64,000 nucleotides of DNA from Alienimonas californiensis (GCF_007743815.1 NZ_CP036265.1:1666323-1730322); one strand, 5' to 3'. Positions 47,301 to 56,106 are shown, counted from the first letter of the stretch. Notes: generated from the letters alone by a model not told the origin. Numbers and translations: made by a program.

Positions 47301-48447
47301 CGCCCGCGACGTGCCGTTCGCCACGTTCGGCGACACCTTCAACACCCGTCAGGTGGGGGCGGCGCTCGATCGGGTGCGGAACGATCCGGCCCTGGCGGAG
47401 TTGCGGGACGCCCTCGACACCCTGCCGGCCGACGCCGACGTGCGGGACGCGATCAACCAGCTCTCCGGCGAGATCTACGGCACGCAGTTGACCGCCATGA
47501 ATCGCAGCAACCTGCAGTTCCTGGACGTGGTGGGCAGCCGCGGCGGAGCCTTCCCGCTGGTCTGCGGGACCTGCGGCGCCGGCCCCGGACGGGGCGGCTT
47601 GCAGGGCTGGCAGGAGACCTTCGGGGCCGGCGGGCAGGTGGAGGGCGACGGCAACGCCTTCGAGGCCCAACTCGGCACGGCGGGCACCGCGGTCGGCCTG
47701 TCCCGGATCTACGGCGGGGAGAGCGGCTGCTTGGCGGTGGACGTGTTCTACGGCTACGAATCGACCACCGTCCGCGTGCCGGACGCCCGCTCCACCCTCA
47801 CCGACGAGTCGCACCGCGTCGGCGGCTCGCTGCGGGCCAGCGCCGGCCGGGTCTACGGCCGGCTGACCGGGTTCAGCGGCGGGTTCGACGGCGAATCCCG
47901 CCGGGCCTTCGTCGTCGACAACCCGCTGTTCCCGCTGTCCAATCAGACCCGCGGGGAGTACGACGGCTCGTTGTCCGCCGGCGACGCGGAGGTCGGCGCC
48001 CTGACCGGCTCCGAGGTCGCCTATCTCATGCCGATCGCCGGCGTGCGGGTCGTGCGGACGCATCGGGGCGGGTTCGCCGAGGACGGCGGGATCAGCGCCC
48101 TGGCGGTGGACGACGCCGCCCTCACGGAGCTCCGGGCGCGGGTCGGCCTGCGGGCCGGGCGCCGGCTGGCGCTGGGTTGGAACCTGCCGGCGACGGGGAC
48201 GTTCGAGGCGTTCTACAGCCGGGACCTGTCCGCCAGTTCCGTGGGCGACTTCCGGGCGAACCTCGTCGCCGCCGAAGCCGCCCGGTTCACCGCCCGCGGC
48301 ACGGACTTCGACGCCGACCGCCTCGTGCTGGGCCCGGGGCTGACGCTGGGCGACGGGCCGGTGCAGCTCACCGGCCGGTACCGGGCCGGGCTGAGCGAGA
48401 CCGCCGTGCTGCACGCCGGCGACGTCGGGCTGGAAGTCTGCTTCTGA
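44371..48447 (+). CDS. Autotransporter-type surface protein with metzincin-like metalloprotease passenger
   Basis: A 1358-residue exported protein. An extended Arg-rich signal (RRRSRRRRFAAAFATVALGL, about residues 28-55) leads into a 300-residue domain with RTSIHEIGHLLGFTGDHDPF at 209-228: zinc-ligand His212 and His216, catalytic Glu213, Gly219 and a late Asp223/His224, a metzincin-like variant. A protease fold is supported by ERAAVVQSFQYWNGIL and GGVISTDTAARLV. Next come beta-helical autotransporter repeats (about 480-900), e.g. TASGTLLNYNGTTLHGGELL and GNSPGVLTVVGNFTG, then the hinge INQLSGEIYGTQLT (about 1028) and a C-terminal barrel ending in CF. It should be a surface-exposed or released protease. 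A strong terminator follows. Confidence 0.85.
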   Translation: MTSPPPPPTAPAADSARPRPSRAAAERRRSRRRRFAAAFATVALGLFAAADRAAAQDFQDVGRFRIVFWNQVDGDHNFGAESIVQADLGTFSAEERAAVVQSFQYWNGILNTTTDAGAGGTVGAVGEQVVIRVLKDDSQTGYNANAASSLHDVGGGVISTDTAARLVNGQSTTRTDGQDGRIVFEFGASPLNFDRPAQLVPPGNSVVRTSIHEIGHLLGFTGDHDPFSTNTVGGNFNGTEVDAITGAAGVPVDGDGAHTLLDYHNLTRAEPTGVSYRNLAAFGPAELAVLADLGYDAGANATLNLDQQFGGARYFADVAGAVGFNDNVAGGTGTTGTWTSAADYSVGYFLQTDGSVVRLVGSTNQSGFATAGVRIAGPGNQTTGDRVTLDVGSAINASGDSAVGVLVSSGANNWITHRGAINLTGADTIGLQFDFGGPFGTTVVDSGRYGDHLVDRVDLTGTVSADRSIFIADTAAVREINVLTGASLTGDIVSDAFVGALGRPTLTFGRAFDAGTGQANGVTGTAGAGGDAAFVFTFADDVTSSDPGVNGGRAVLDAQVYGGATTLSGIALFGGEYEQYGGTLTASGTLLNYNGTTLHGGELLVSGNGFLEGTEVRNGATLTVSGTARTGDDVTSTDAFYDLEVQAGGTAAVTATGTLVTDDFDTAGTATVADGGTFNAATADVTGAGDWTVNGTAAVTGAATVDAGELTVGATGAFDAASLALSGSGDATTSGDVDVVGATTVDGAGSTLNVAAGAFDADSLALTDNAAASVTGTATLTGAATVTDSTATVNAGGTLAAGSATLNSGLLDVLAGGTADVTGDALLDGGFARVNGDLLAANVLLNQGGAIGGAGTVTGDFFAAGRIAPGNSPGVLTVVGNFTGASVAVYDIELQAAAAPVAGVDYDRLAVNGAASVDGGTVNVLPFGNSNYVFGSRYDFLTAAGGLTVQNRVDVVDPLADVRFAQLIGPNSYALVTARDVPFATFGDTFNTRQVGAALDRVRNDPALAELRDALDTLPADADVRDAINQLSGEIYGTQLTAMNRSNLQFLDVVGSRGGAFPLVCGTCGAGPGRGGLQGWQETFGAGGQVEGDGNAFEAQLGTAGTAVGLSRIYGGESGCLAVDVFYGYESTTVRVPDARSTLTDESHRVGGSLRASAGRVYGRLTGFSGGFDGESRRAFVVDNPLFPLSNQTRGEYDGSLSAGDAEVGALTGSEVAYLMPIAGVRVVRTHRGGFAEDGGISALAVDDAALTELRARVGLRAGRRLALGWNLPATGTFEAFYSRDLSASSVGDFRANLVAAEAARFTARGTDFDADRLVLGPGLTLGDGPVQLTGRYRAGLSETAVLHAGDVGLEVCF

Positions 48448-48487
48448 GCCGCGGCGCTCGTTGAAGGCGTTCGAAGGCGTTCGTCGG

Positions 48488-48527
48488 AACGGCGGTCCGC
48501 ACCTGGTGCGGGCCGCCGTTCTCTTTT
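48488..48527 (+). terminator. Intrinsic terminator after the metalloprotease-autotransporter gene
   Basis: AACGGCGGTCCGCACC (48488-48503) pairs with GGTGCGGGCCGCCGTT (48505-48520) with one G-T wobble, followed by CTCTTTT. It starts 41 bp after the stop codon and separates the two giant genes. Confidence 0.85.
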
Positions 48528-48733
48528 GCCGTCCGGCGTCTCCGGACTGTACGGCCCCTTTTGGCCCCGGGCGGACGCGGGCTGACTTGAGGGGAATTGG
48601 GAAAGATCGCCCGGGGGGCGGGAATCCCTCATGCGACGGGCGCGGCGGCGTCGATTGAAGAGGGAAGCCGTGGGGAGCGAAGGATCGCATCCCCGGGAAT
48701 CTCCCCGTCACCAGCCTCCTGACCGCCGCACGG

Positions 48734-51700
48734 ATGCGCCGTTCCCTCGCGTCTCGCCTCGCCCCTTCCCGCCGCGGCGGGGCGGCGTCCCGGTCGGCCT
48801 CCGGTCTGCGGGGCCGTCGCGCCTGGGAGCCGGGGCGCTGGTTCCGCCGGGCGCTGCCCTGGCTACCGGCCGCCGCGTTCGCCCTCGCCGTGCCCACCGT
48901 CGCGGTTCCGACCGTCGCCGTCGGGCAGGTGACCATCGACGCCGCGACCTACCCGTCGGGCGGCCCGTATCAGGTCGCGGCGACGGAGGACTACAACGGC
49001 TTCGGCGACTTCACCGTCGAGTCCGGGGCGTATTTGGAAGTCCTCGGCCCGTCGGGCCAGTTGATCACCGACGCCTACTTCAACCAGGGCTCCACCACGG
49101 TCTTCGCGGACGGGCAGCTCTCCACCGGGCTCGGCGAGGACTACACGAACGAACTCGGCGGCGAGACGGCCGTCGGCGGCGCGCTGGCGGTCGGGGGGGA
49201 TCTGAACCTCTCCGCCGGCAGCGTGATCGCGGAAGTCGGCGGGACGATCACCGCCGCGGCGCTCGCCCAGACCGGCGGCACGTTGCAGGCCGACGGGACC
49301 GTCACGCTGACCGGGGCCGCGGCCGTCAGCGACGGCGCCGGGGCCTCCGCGCTGAACGTGAACGCCGGCGGCGCCTTCTCCGCCGACAGCCTCACCCTTG
49401 CCGCGGCCGGGGGCAACGGCACGACGGCGGCGCTCAACGGGACCGTGACCCTGAACGCCGGCGGGACCGCCGCGGACGCCGGCGTGTTCATCGTCGCCAA
49501 CGCGGCGACGGCGGGCGTCGGCGGCGCCTCGACCGTCACCGGCGAAACGTCCGTCACCGGCGCCGGGTCGGCGCTCACGGTGCAGGAGGACGGCGTCTTC
49601 ACCACCGACGCCCTGACCGTCGTGGGCGGCTCCGTCACCGTCGACGCCGTCGGCGGCGGCGGCGCGGACGGAATGCTGATCGTCAACGACTCCACCGTCC
49701 TCGGCGACGGGACCAACGGCGGGACGTTGACGGTCCACGGCGACGCCGCCACCGGCGACACCACGGTGAACAGCGACGCCACGCTGACCGTCGGCGCCAC
49801 GGGCGACCTCACCACCGGCTCGCTCGCCACCGCCGGGACCACGACCCTCGACGCCGGCGGCCAGCTGATCGCCGCCGGGACGACCGTCTCCGGCGGGACG
49901 ATGACCCTCGACGGCACGGCCACGCTCGGCGCCACGACCGTCTCCGGCGGCGCCCTGACCGTCGGCGGAACCGCCGACACCGACGACGGCCTCGGCGCGA
50001 TGCAGACGCTGAACGTCTCCGGCGGAACCGTCACCGTGGAGAACACGGGCCTCCTGAGCGCCGGGGACGTGGACGTCGCCGGCACGCTGAACGTCAACGG
50101 CGACGTCGGCGGCCGCGGCGTGTTGAACGCCGCCAGCCTCGACGTCGCCTCCGGCGGGCTGACGTACGTCTACGGCGGCGACGCGACCGTGACCGGCGAC
50201 GTGACGGTCGTCGGCGGGGGTTCGGGGGCGGAACTGCGGCTCAGTTCCGGCGGCGCCGTCGCCGGCACGCTGGCCGCCGGCGGGCTGATCGTCGACGGCT
50301 CCGCCGGCGCCGCGGAGGCGAACCTCTTCGACACCGCCTCCGCCGACGTGACCGGCGCCGCGGTCGTCACCGGGGCGAACGCCGACCTGAACGTCTTCAG
50401 CATGGGGGACGGCTCGCCCGGGGCCGCCGGGCTGAGGGTCGGCACGCTGGAAGTCTCCGCCGGGGCGACGGCGACGGTGGGCGGCGGGGCGGGTCCCGCG
50501 GACGGCTCCCTGATCGTGGACGGCGCCGCGACCGTCGCCGGGGCCGGCTCGACGCTGACGCTCGCCACCCCCGGCAGCTCGCTGGAGGTGAACGCCGGCG
50601 GAACTGCCGCGGACGCCGGCGCCCTCGCCGTGTCCGCCGGCGGCGCCGTGACGGTGGGCGGCACCGCGACCGTCACCGGCGAGGCCGTCGTGACCGGCGC
50701 GGGCTCCTCGCTCGTCGTGCAGCAGGACGCCGCCCTCGCCGCCGACGCCCTGACGATCCACGGCGGCGCCGTCACCGTGGACGCCGTTTCCACCGGCACG
50801 GCCGACGGCACCCTGACCGTCGCCGACGCCACCACGATCGGCGACGCCGCCGCCGCCGGCGGTTCGCTGACGGTCCACGGCGACGCCTCCACCGGCGACA
50901 CGACCGTTCACAGCGACGGCACGCTGACGGTCCACGCCGGCGGCGCCCTGACCGCCGGCACGCTGGACTCCGCCGGCGCCACGACCTTCGCCGCGAGCTC
51001 CGCCGTCGACGCCGACGCCCTCAACGTGCTTGGCGGATCCACGCTGGGCGCCGCCGGCGCCCTGACGCTCACGGGGGGCGCGGTCGTCGCCGACAGCTCC
51101 GTCCTGAACCTCTCCGACGGGACCTTCGACGCCGCCAGCCTCGCCCTGACCGGCGCCGGCTCGGCGACGATCGAGGCCCTCGCCACGCTCACCGGCGGGG
51201 CGACCGTCGACGGGCTCGGCTCCCTGCTGACCGTCGACGCCGCCGGCACGCTGAACGGCACGACCCTCGCCCTGACGAACAGCGGCGAAGCGACCGGCGC
51301 CGGCGACGTGAATCTCTCCGGCGCCGTCACCGTCGACGGGGTCGGCAGCCAACTGAACCTGACCGGCGGCACGTTCGGCGCCGCCGGCCTCGCCCTCACC
51401 AACGAGGGGCAGGCGAGCGTCACCGGGGGCGCGGCGACCCTCTCCGGCGCCACGACCGTCGACGGCGACGGGGCTCAACTCACCGTCGGCGCCGCCGGCG
51501 TCCTGAACGGCACGTCGCTGGCCCTCACCAACTCCGGCGACTTCTCCAGCACGGGGGACGTGACCCTTTCCGGCGCCGCCACGACCAGCGGGTTCGGCAG
51601 CAATCTGCTGATCAACGGCGGGACGTTCGACGCCGCGTCGCTGGGCGCCTCCGGCGGCGGGTACTTCGGCGCCGGCGGGGACGTGAACGTGACGGGCGCC

Positions 51701-54523
51701 GCGACCGTGGACGGTTCCGGCAGCGAGATCGACGTGCATTCCGGGACGTTCGACGCCGCCTCCCTCGCCGCCACCAACGGCGGGATCCTGTACGTGTCCC
51801 GCCACGGGACCGGCGGCACGGCCACCCTCGCCGGCGCCCTGACCGTGGACGGGGCGGGCTCCCTCGCGGAGGTCGGCGTCGGCGGCGTGCTGAACGGCGC
51901 GACCCTCGCCCTGACGAACGACGGCGACGCGACCAGCGTCGGCGACGTGAACCTCTCCGGCGCCGTCACTGTCGACGGGGTCGGCTCCACGCTGACCGTC
52001 GCCGCCGGGACCTTCGACAGCGCCACCCTCGCCCTGACCGGCGCCGGCTCCGTCACGGTCGCCTCCGGCGCGACCCTGACCGCGACGACCTCCACCACCG
52101 TCGGCGACGGGACGGACGGCGGCACGCTGACGATCGACGGCACCGGCGACCTGGGGGCCACGACCCTCCTCGCCGACGGCACGCTGATCGTGAACGGCGC
52201 CGCCTCCGCGACCACCGTCGACCACGCCGGGGACCTGACGGTCGCCGCCGCCGGCTCGCTGACCGCCTCCGACGCCTTCGCCCAGACCGGCGGCACGACG
52301 ACCGTCGCCGCCGGCGGGACGCTCGACGGGACCGCCCTCGACCTGACCGGGGGGACCTTCGATGTGGCCGGCGAGGCGACCTTCACCGGCGCCGCGACCG
52401 TCGACGGGGTCGGCTCGACCCTGACCGTGCAGCCCGCCGGCGTGCTGAACGCCGGTTCGCTGAACGTCACCGGCGGGGCGACCGCCACGACCGCCGGCGA
52501 CGTGAACGTGACGAACGCCCTCTCCGTCGACGGGGCCGGCTCCGCCCTGACCGTCTCCGGCGGGACCTTCGACGCGGCCAGCCTGTCCGCGACGAACGGG
52601 GGAACCGTGAACGTCGACGCCCTGATGACCGTCGTCGGCTCCACGGACCTCGACGGCGGCACGCTGGACGTCCGCACCAGCGGCGCCGTGTTCAACACCG
52701 ACACGCTGTCCACCGTCAATAACTCGGTCCTCAATATCGCCGACGGCGCCACCGTCAACGCGACCGTCTTCACCCTCGACGAATCCTCCACCCAGACGGT
52801 CGCCAGCGGCGGGGCGCTGAACGTCGGCGAACTGCAGTTCTCCCACGGCTCGATCTTCAGCGTCGGCGCCGACAACGTCGTCAGCAGCCCCGGCACGTTG
52901 ACGATCGTCGACGGCTCCACCGCCCATGTGAACGGCCGGTTGCGGGGCGATACCTTCGTCGTCCAGCAGGGCGGCCGGCTGACCGGCTCCGGCGTCTTCG
53001 AGGCGACCGGCTCCGGCGGCGGCTTCCTGATCGCCGGCACGGTCGCCCCCGGCAACAGCCCCGGCGTGCTGGGGGTGATCGGCGCCGTCAACGTCGCCCC
53101 CACCGCCGTGCTGGAGATCGAACTGGTCGCCACCGCCCCGGGCGTCGCCCCGGTCGCCGGCGTGGACTTCGACCAGTTCGCCGTCACCGGCCCGGTCGTG
53201 CTGAACGGCAACACCGTGGAGGTCGCCCAGTTCGGCACGGGAACCTTCGCCGTCGGCACGCGGTACGACGTCGTCACCGCGACCGGCGGGCTGACCGTCG
53301 CCGGCCCGGTGACGGTCGTCGACGACGTCGCCGGCGTGCGGTTCGCCCAACTGATCCGGCCGACCAGCTACGGCCTCGTCGCCGCCCGGGACGTCTCCTA
53401 CGCCGGGACCTTCGGCACGTCCGTCAACCGCCTCGCCGTCGGCGGCGGGCTGGACGCGGCCCGATCCGCCCCCGCCCTGAGCGACCTGCGGGACGCCCTC
53501 GACACCCTGCCCGTCGCCGCCGCCTCGAAGGCCGGCCTGAACTCGCTTTCCCCCGAGATCTACGGCACGCACCTGACCTCGCTGAACCGCAGCTCGCTAC
53601 AGTTCTTCGACACGCTCGCCGCCCGGGACGCCGTGTTCCCGCTGGGCTGCGGGGTCTGCGGGGCGACCGACACGGGGCTGACCGGCTGGTGGGACGTCGC
53701 CGGCGGCGCCGGCCGGATCGACGGGGACGACAACGGCGGCGACGCCGACTTCGGCCGCGTCGGGACGACGGTCGGGCTGTCGCAGGTCGTCCGCGGGGGC
53801 AACGCCGCCGCGGCGTTCGGCGGGTTCTACGGCTACGAGTCGCTCGAATCGCGGGTCGATTCGGTCGGCGCCCGGGCGGAGTCGGACGTGCACCGCTTCG
53901 GCGTGGACGCCAGCGGAACCTTCGGCCGCATGTACGGCCGCGTGAGCGGCTTCGGCGGCTTCTCGGAGACGGACGTCCGCCGCGACGTGGTGATCGCGAA
54001 CCCGCTGTTTCCCTACCTCGACCGCAACGCCGCGACCGTCGACGGCGCCCTCGCCGGCGCCGACTCGGAGGCCGGCGTGCTGATCGGCGGCCCCCGCGCC
54101 TACGTCATGCCGGCGGCCGGCCTGCGGTACGTGTACGCCTCGCTGGACGACGCCCGCGAGAGCGGCGGCGCCACGGCGCTGATCGTGGACGACAGCGCGC
54201 TGGACGAACTGCGGGCCCGCCTCGGCGCCCGCTTCGGCTCCCAGTTCGGCAGCGACCAGCTTTGCGTCGCCGGCACGCTGGACGCCTTCTACAGCCGGGA
54301 CATCGCCGCCGGCTCGACCGGCGACGCGACCGCCGCCTTCGCCGCGGCGCCCGACGCCCCCTTCACCGCCCGCGGCACGGACTTCGGCAGCGACCGCCTG
54401 ACCTTCGGCCCGGGCGTCACGTTCGGCATCGACGCGCTGACGATCGGCACGTTCTACCGCCTCGACCACAACCGCGAAGCCACCTTCCACACCGGCGACA
54501 TTCGCCTGGAATACAGCTTCTAA
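48734..54523 (+). CDS. Giant autotransporter-type surface protein with beta-helical repeats
   Basis: A 1929-residue exported protein. An Arg-rich signal (ending about residue 64) is followed by about 1,450 residues of Gly/Thr/Asp/Ala repeats that fit a right-handed beta-helix, with units of about 40 residues such as DGVGSTLTVAAGTFDSATLA and LTNSGEATGAGDVNLSGAVT. Then GNSPGVLGVIGAVNVAPTAV marks the passenger end, SLSPEIYGTHLTSLNRSSLQ (about 1,602) the hinge, and about 300 residues of barrel to the C-terminal YSF. It is a tandem paralogue of the protein at 44371, sharing hinge and barrel but lacking the protease domain. It probably mediates adhesion or cell-surface display; no ligand can be named. 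Confidence 0.88.
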   Translation: MRRSLASRLAPSRRGGAASRSASGLRGRRAWEPGRWFRRALPWLPAAAFALAVPTVAVPTVAVGQVTIDAATYPSGGPYQVAATEDYNGFGDFTVESGAYLEVLGPSGQLITDAYFNQGSTTVFADGQLSTGLGEDYTNELGGETAVGGALAVGGDLNLSAGSVIAEVGGTITAAALAQTGGTLQADGTVTLTGAAAVSDGAGASALNVNAGGAFSADSLTLAAAGGNGTTAALNGTVTLNAGGTAADAGVFIVANAATAGVGGASTVTGETSVTGAGSALTVQEDGVFTTDALTVVGGSVTVDAVGGGGADGMLIVNDSTVLGDGTNGGTLTVHGDAATGDTTVNSDATLTVGATGDLTTGSLATAGTTTLDAGGQLIAAGTTVSGGTMTLDGTATLGATTVSGGALTVGGTADTDDGLGAMQTLNVSGGTVTVENTGLLSAGDVDVAGTLNVNGDVGGRGVLNAASLDVASGGLTYVYGGDATVTGDVTVVGGGSGAELRLSSGGAVAGTLAAGGLIVDGSAGAAEANLFDTASADVTGAAVVTGANADLNVFSMGDGSPGAAGLRVGTLEVSAGATATVGGGAGPADGSLIVDGAATVAGAGSTLTLATPGSSLEVNAGGTAADAGALAVSAGGAVTVGGTATVTGEAVVTGAGSSLVVQQDAALAADALTIHGGAVTVDAVSTGTADGTLTVADATTIGDAAAAGGSLTVHGDASTGDTTVHSDGTLTVHAGGALTAGTLDSAGATTFAASSAVDADALNVLGGSTLGAAGALTLTGGAVVADSSVLNLSDGTFDAASLALTGAGSATIEALATLTGGATVDGLGSLLTVDAAGTLNGTTLALTNSGEATGAGDVNLSGAVTVDGVGSQLNLTGGTFGAAGLALTNEGQASVTGGAATLSGATTVDGDGAQLTVGAAGVLNGTSLALTNSGDFSSTGDVTLSGAATTSGFGSNLLINGGTFDAASLGASGGGYFGAGGDVNVTGAATVDGSGSEIDVHSGTFDAASLAATNGGILYVSRHGTGGTATLAGALTVDGAGSLAEVGVGGVLNGATLALTNDGDATSVGDVNLSGAVTVDGVGSTLTVAAGTFDSATLALTGAGSVTVASGATLTATTSTTVGDGTDGGTLTIDGTGDLGATTLLADGTLIVNGAASATTVDHAGDLTVAAAGSLTASDAFAQTGGTTTVAAGGTLDGTALDLTGGTFDVAGEATFTGAATVDGVGSTLTVQPAGVLNAGSLNVTGGATATTAGDVNVTNALSVDGAGSALTVSGGTFDAASLSATNGGTVNVDALMTVVGSTDLDGGTLDVRTSGAVFNTDTLSTVNNSVLNIADGATVNATVFTLDESSTQTVASGGALNVGELQFSHGSIFSVGADNVVSSPGTLTIVDGSTAHVNGRLRGDTFVVQQGGRLTGSGVFEATGSGGGFLIAGTVAPGNSPGVLGVIGAVNVAPTAVLEIELVATAPGVAPVAGVDFDQFAVTGPVVLNGNTVEVAQFGTGTFAVGTRYDVVTATGGLTVAGPVTVVDDVAGVRFAQLIRPTSYGLVAARDVSYAGTFGTSVNRLAVGGGLDAARSAPALSDLRDALDTLPVAAASKAGLNSLSPEIYGTHLTSLNRSSLQFFDTLAARDAVFPLGCGVCGATDTGLTGWWDVAGGAGRIDGDDNGGDADFGRVGTTVGLSQVVRGGNAAAAFGGFYGYESLESRVDSVGARAESDVHRFGVDASGTFGRMYGRVSGFGGFSETDVRRDVVIANPLFPYLDRNAATVDGALAGADSEAGVLIGGPRAYVMPAAGLRYVYASLDDARESGGATALIVDDSALDELRARLGARFGSQFGSDQLCVAGTLDAFYSRDIAAGSTGDATAAFAAAPDAPFTARGTDFGSDRLTFGPGVTFGIDALTIGTFYRLDHNREATFHTGDIRLEYSF
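51118..52620 (+). repeat. Tandem ~40-codon repeats in the giant surface protein
   Basis: The passenger repeats a unit of about 120 bp: ...LALTNSG(x)GDV(N)LSGA(V)TVDGVGS(x)LTV...GTFDAAS. GACGTGAACCTCTCCGGCGC and GACGGGGTCGGCTC recur verbatim several times in this stretch. The DNA-level identity is strong enough to allow recombination and length variation between strains. Boundaries are approximate. Confidence 0.75.
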
Positions 54524-54527
54524 AGCG

Positions 54528-54612
54528 TACCAGCCCGACGCGCGAGCGTCGGCCGTCGGCGCCGCCGACGGACCGGACGCCGCACGGCCGGAGCTTGCGC
54601 TCCGGGCTGGTA
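54528..54612. repeat. Palindromic TACCAGCCCG element
   Basis: TACCAGCCCG (54528-54537) and CGGGCTGGTA (54603-54612) bound an 85-bp element with internal CGCGAGCG and CCGGAGCTTGCGCTCCGG palindromes. Its first 38 bases recur, inverted, at 56998-57035 with one mismatch. It starts five bases after the stop of the giant surface protein and may end its transcript. Confidence 0.8.
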
Positions 54613-54671
54613 GCAAGACGATTCGCCAGTGAATCGCGGTTGAGAACCCCCCCCGCCGCGGGGCGGATCGC

Positions 54672-55235
54672 TCAGGCGGTCTGCTCCGCGTGCTTGCCCT
54701 CGGCGAACTCCTCGATCGCCTTGGCGCAGAAGGCCGGCAGGTCGTCGGGATTGCGGCTGGTGACGAGGCCCTCGTCGCAGACGCATTCCTCGTCGACCCA
54801 CTCGGCGCCGGCGTTCTTCAGGTCGGTCTTCAGGCTCGGCCAGGAGGTGACCCTGCGGCCGCGGACCACGTCGGCCTCGATCAGCGTCCACGGGCCGTGG
54901 CAGATCGCGGCGACCGGCTTGTGCTGCTGGAAGAAGTCCCGCACGAACGACACCGCCCCCGCGTTCGTTCGCAGGTTGTCCGGATTGGCGACCCCGCCGG
55001 GCAGCACCAGCCCGTGATAATCCCCGGCGGAGGCGGCGTCGACGGTTTTGTCGACCGGGAACGTGTCGCCCTTCTCGTCGTGGTTCATCCCCTGGATCTC
55101 GCCGCTTTTGAGCGAGATCAATTCGACCTCGGCGCCGGCGTCCTTGATCGCCTGCCAGGGCTCGGTCAGTTCGACCTGTTCAAAACCGTCGGTCGCCAGA
55201 AAGGCGATCCGTTTGCCGCTGAGTCGGTCGGCCAT
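54672..55235 (-). CDS. DJ-1/PfpI family protein (type 1 glutamine amidotransferase-like)
   Basis: A 187-residue cytoplasmic protein of the PfpI/YhbO group. RIAFLATDGFEQVELTEP (residues 9-26) gives the conserved Glu19, and AAICHGPWTL (about 109-118) the nucleophile-elbow Cys112 with His113. LVLPGGVANPDNLRTN and SRNPDDLPAFCAKAIEEF complete the family pattern. Members act as proteases, glyoxalases or deglycases in stress protection; the exact activity is disputed. GGAGA lies upstream of the ATG at 55235. It follows the alpha/beta hydrolase by 46 bp on the same strand, forming a likely two-gene stress operon. Confidence 0.9.
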   Translation of the reverse strand: MADRLSGKRIAFLATDGFEQVELTEPWQAIKDAGAEVELISLKSGEIQGMNHDEKGDTFPVDKTVDAASAGDYHGLVLPGGVANPDNLRTNAGAVSFVRDFFQQHKPVAAICHGPWTLIEADVVRGRRVTSWPSLKTDLKNAGAEWVDEECVCDEGLVTSRNPDDLPAFCAKAIEEFAEGKHAEQTA

Positions 55236-55281
55236 CGTCGTGATCTCCGCGTGAGAAAGTAAGAGTTGAAAAGGCGACGGG

Positions 55282-56106
55282 CTACTGTGCGAGGAACGCG
55301 AGCAGGTCGTCGCGGAGTCGGTCCCGGTGCGTCTGGAACAGGCCGTGGGGGGCGCCGTCGTATTCTTTGAGGACGGCGTTCGGGATGCCGGCGGCGGCGG
55401 GGCGGCCGCTGGCGTCGATCGGCACCGTCGCGTCGCTCGTGCCGTGCACGACCAGCGTCGGCACGGTGAAACGGGACAGTTCGCCGCGGAAGTCCGTCGT
55501 GGCGAAGGCGTTCGCGCAGTCCAGCGTTGCCTTCAAACTGCCCTGCATCGCCACGGTGCGAGTCCACTCCAGATATTCGTCGCTGACCGGCTGCGAGAGC
55601 ACGCCCACGCCGTAGAAGTCCTTGAAGAACCCGCCGTAGAACCCGGGGCGGTCCTTTTTTAAACCCGCGGCGATGCCGTCGAACACGGATTGATCGACGC
55701 CCTCCGGGTTGTCGTCCGTCTTGAGCATGTAGGGCACGATCGACGAGATCAGCGCCGCCCGCGTGACGCCCGCCCCGTCGTGGCGGCTCATATAGCGGGC
55801 GACCTCGCCGCCGCCCATGGAAAAGCCGACCAAGGCCACGTCCTGCCGGGCGCCGATCTCTTTCATCACGTCGGCCAGGTCGTCCGACAGGGCGTCGTAA
55901 TTGTAGCCGGTCCAGGTCTGCTCCGACCGGCCGAAGCCGCGGCGGTCGTAGGCGATCGTGCGGTAGCCGGCCTCCGCGAGGGGCAGGGCGATCGCGTCCC
56001 AGCTATCCGCCGACAGCGGCCAGCCGTGGATCAGGATCACCGGGCGACCCTCGCCCCACGCTTTATAATACAGGCGGGCGCCGTCCCGGGCGGTGACGTA
56101 ACTCAT
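55282..56106 (-). CDS. Alpha/beta hydrolase, non-haem haloperoxidase/esterase type
   Basis: A 274-residue enzyme of the arylesterase/cofactor-free chloroperoxidase group, of the usual length. The oxyanion segment is VILIHGWPLSADSW (residues 23-36); the nucleophile elbow GFSMGGGEVARY has Ser96; HGTSDATVPIDASG gives Asp225 and DGAPHGLFQTH His254, completing the catalytic triad. It would hydrolyse esters or peracids; haloperoxidase activity is a side reaction. No signal peptide. It lies first in a pair with the DJ-1/PfpI gene, a combination consistent with oxidative or carbonyl stress response. Confidence 0.9.
   Translation of the reverse strand: MSYVTARDGARLYYKAWGEGRPVILIHGWPLSADSWDAIALPLAEAGYRTIAYDRRGFGRSEQTWTGYNYDALSDDLADVMKEIGARQDVALVGFSMGGGEVARYMSRHDGAGVTRAALISSIVPYMLKTDDNPEGVDQSVFDGIAAGLKKDRPGFYGGFFKDFYGVGVLSQPVSDEYLEWTRTVAMQGSLKATLDCANAFATTDFRGELSRFTVPTLVVHGTSDATVPIDASGRPAAAGIPNAVLKEYDGAPHGLFQTHRDRLRDDLLAFLAQ

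Noticed and set aside
44365-48936. A 1,523-codon minus-strand frame opposite the metalloprotease-autotransporter
   Set aside because: Antisense shadow of a GC-rich repeat gene; no start, signal or motif supports it.
51118-52620. CRISPR array
   Set aside because: The repeats are inside one open frame, about 120 bp long and coding, without constant repeat and unique spacers of CRISPR size. No CRISPR array or cas gene was seen anywhere in the window.
48631-52722. A 1,363-codon plus-strand frame inside the giant surface protein
   Set aside because: Nearly all Arg/Asp/Gly, as expected from frame-shifted GC-rich repeats; kept only as a curiosity in the findings.
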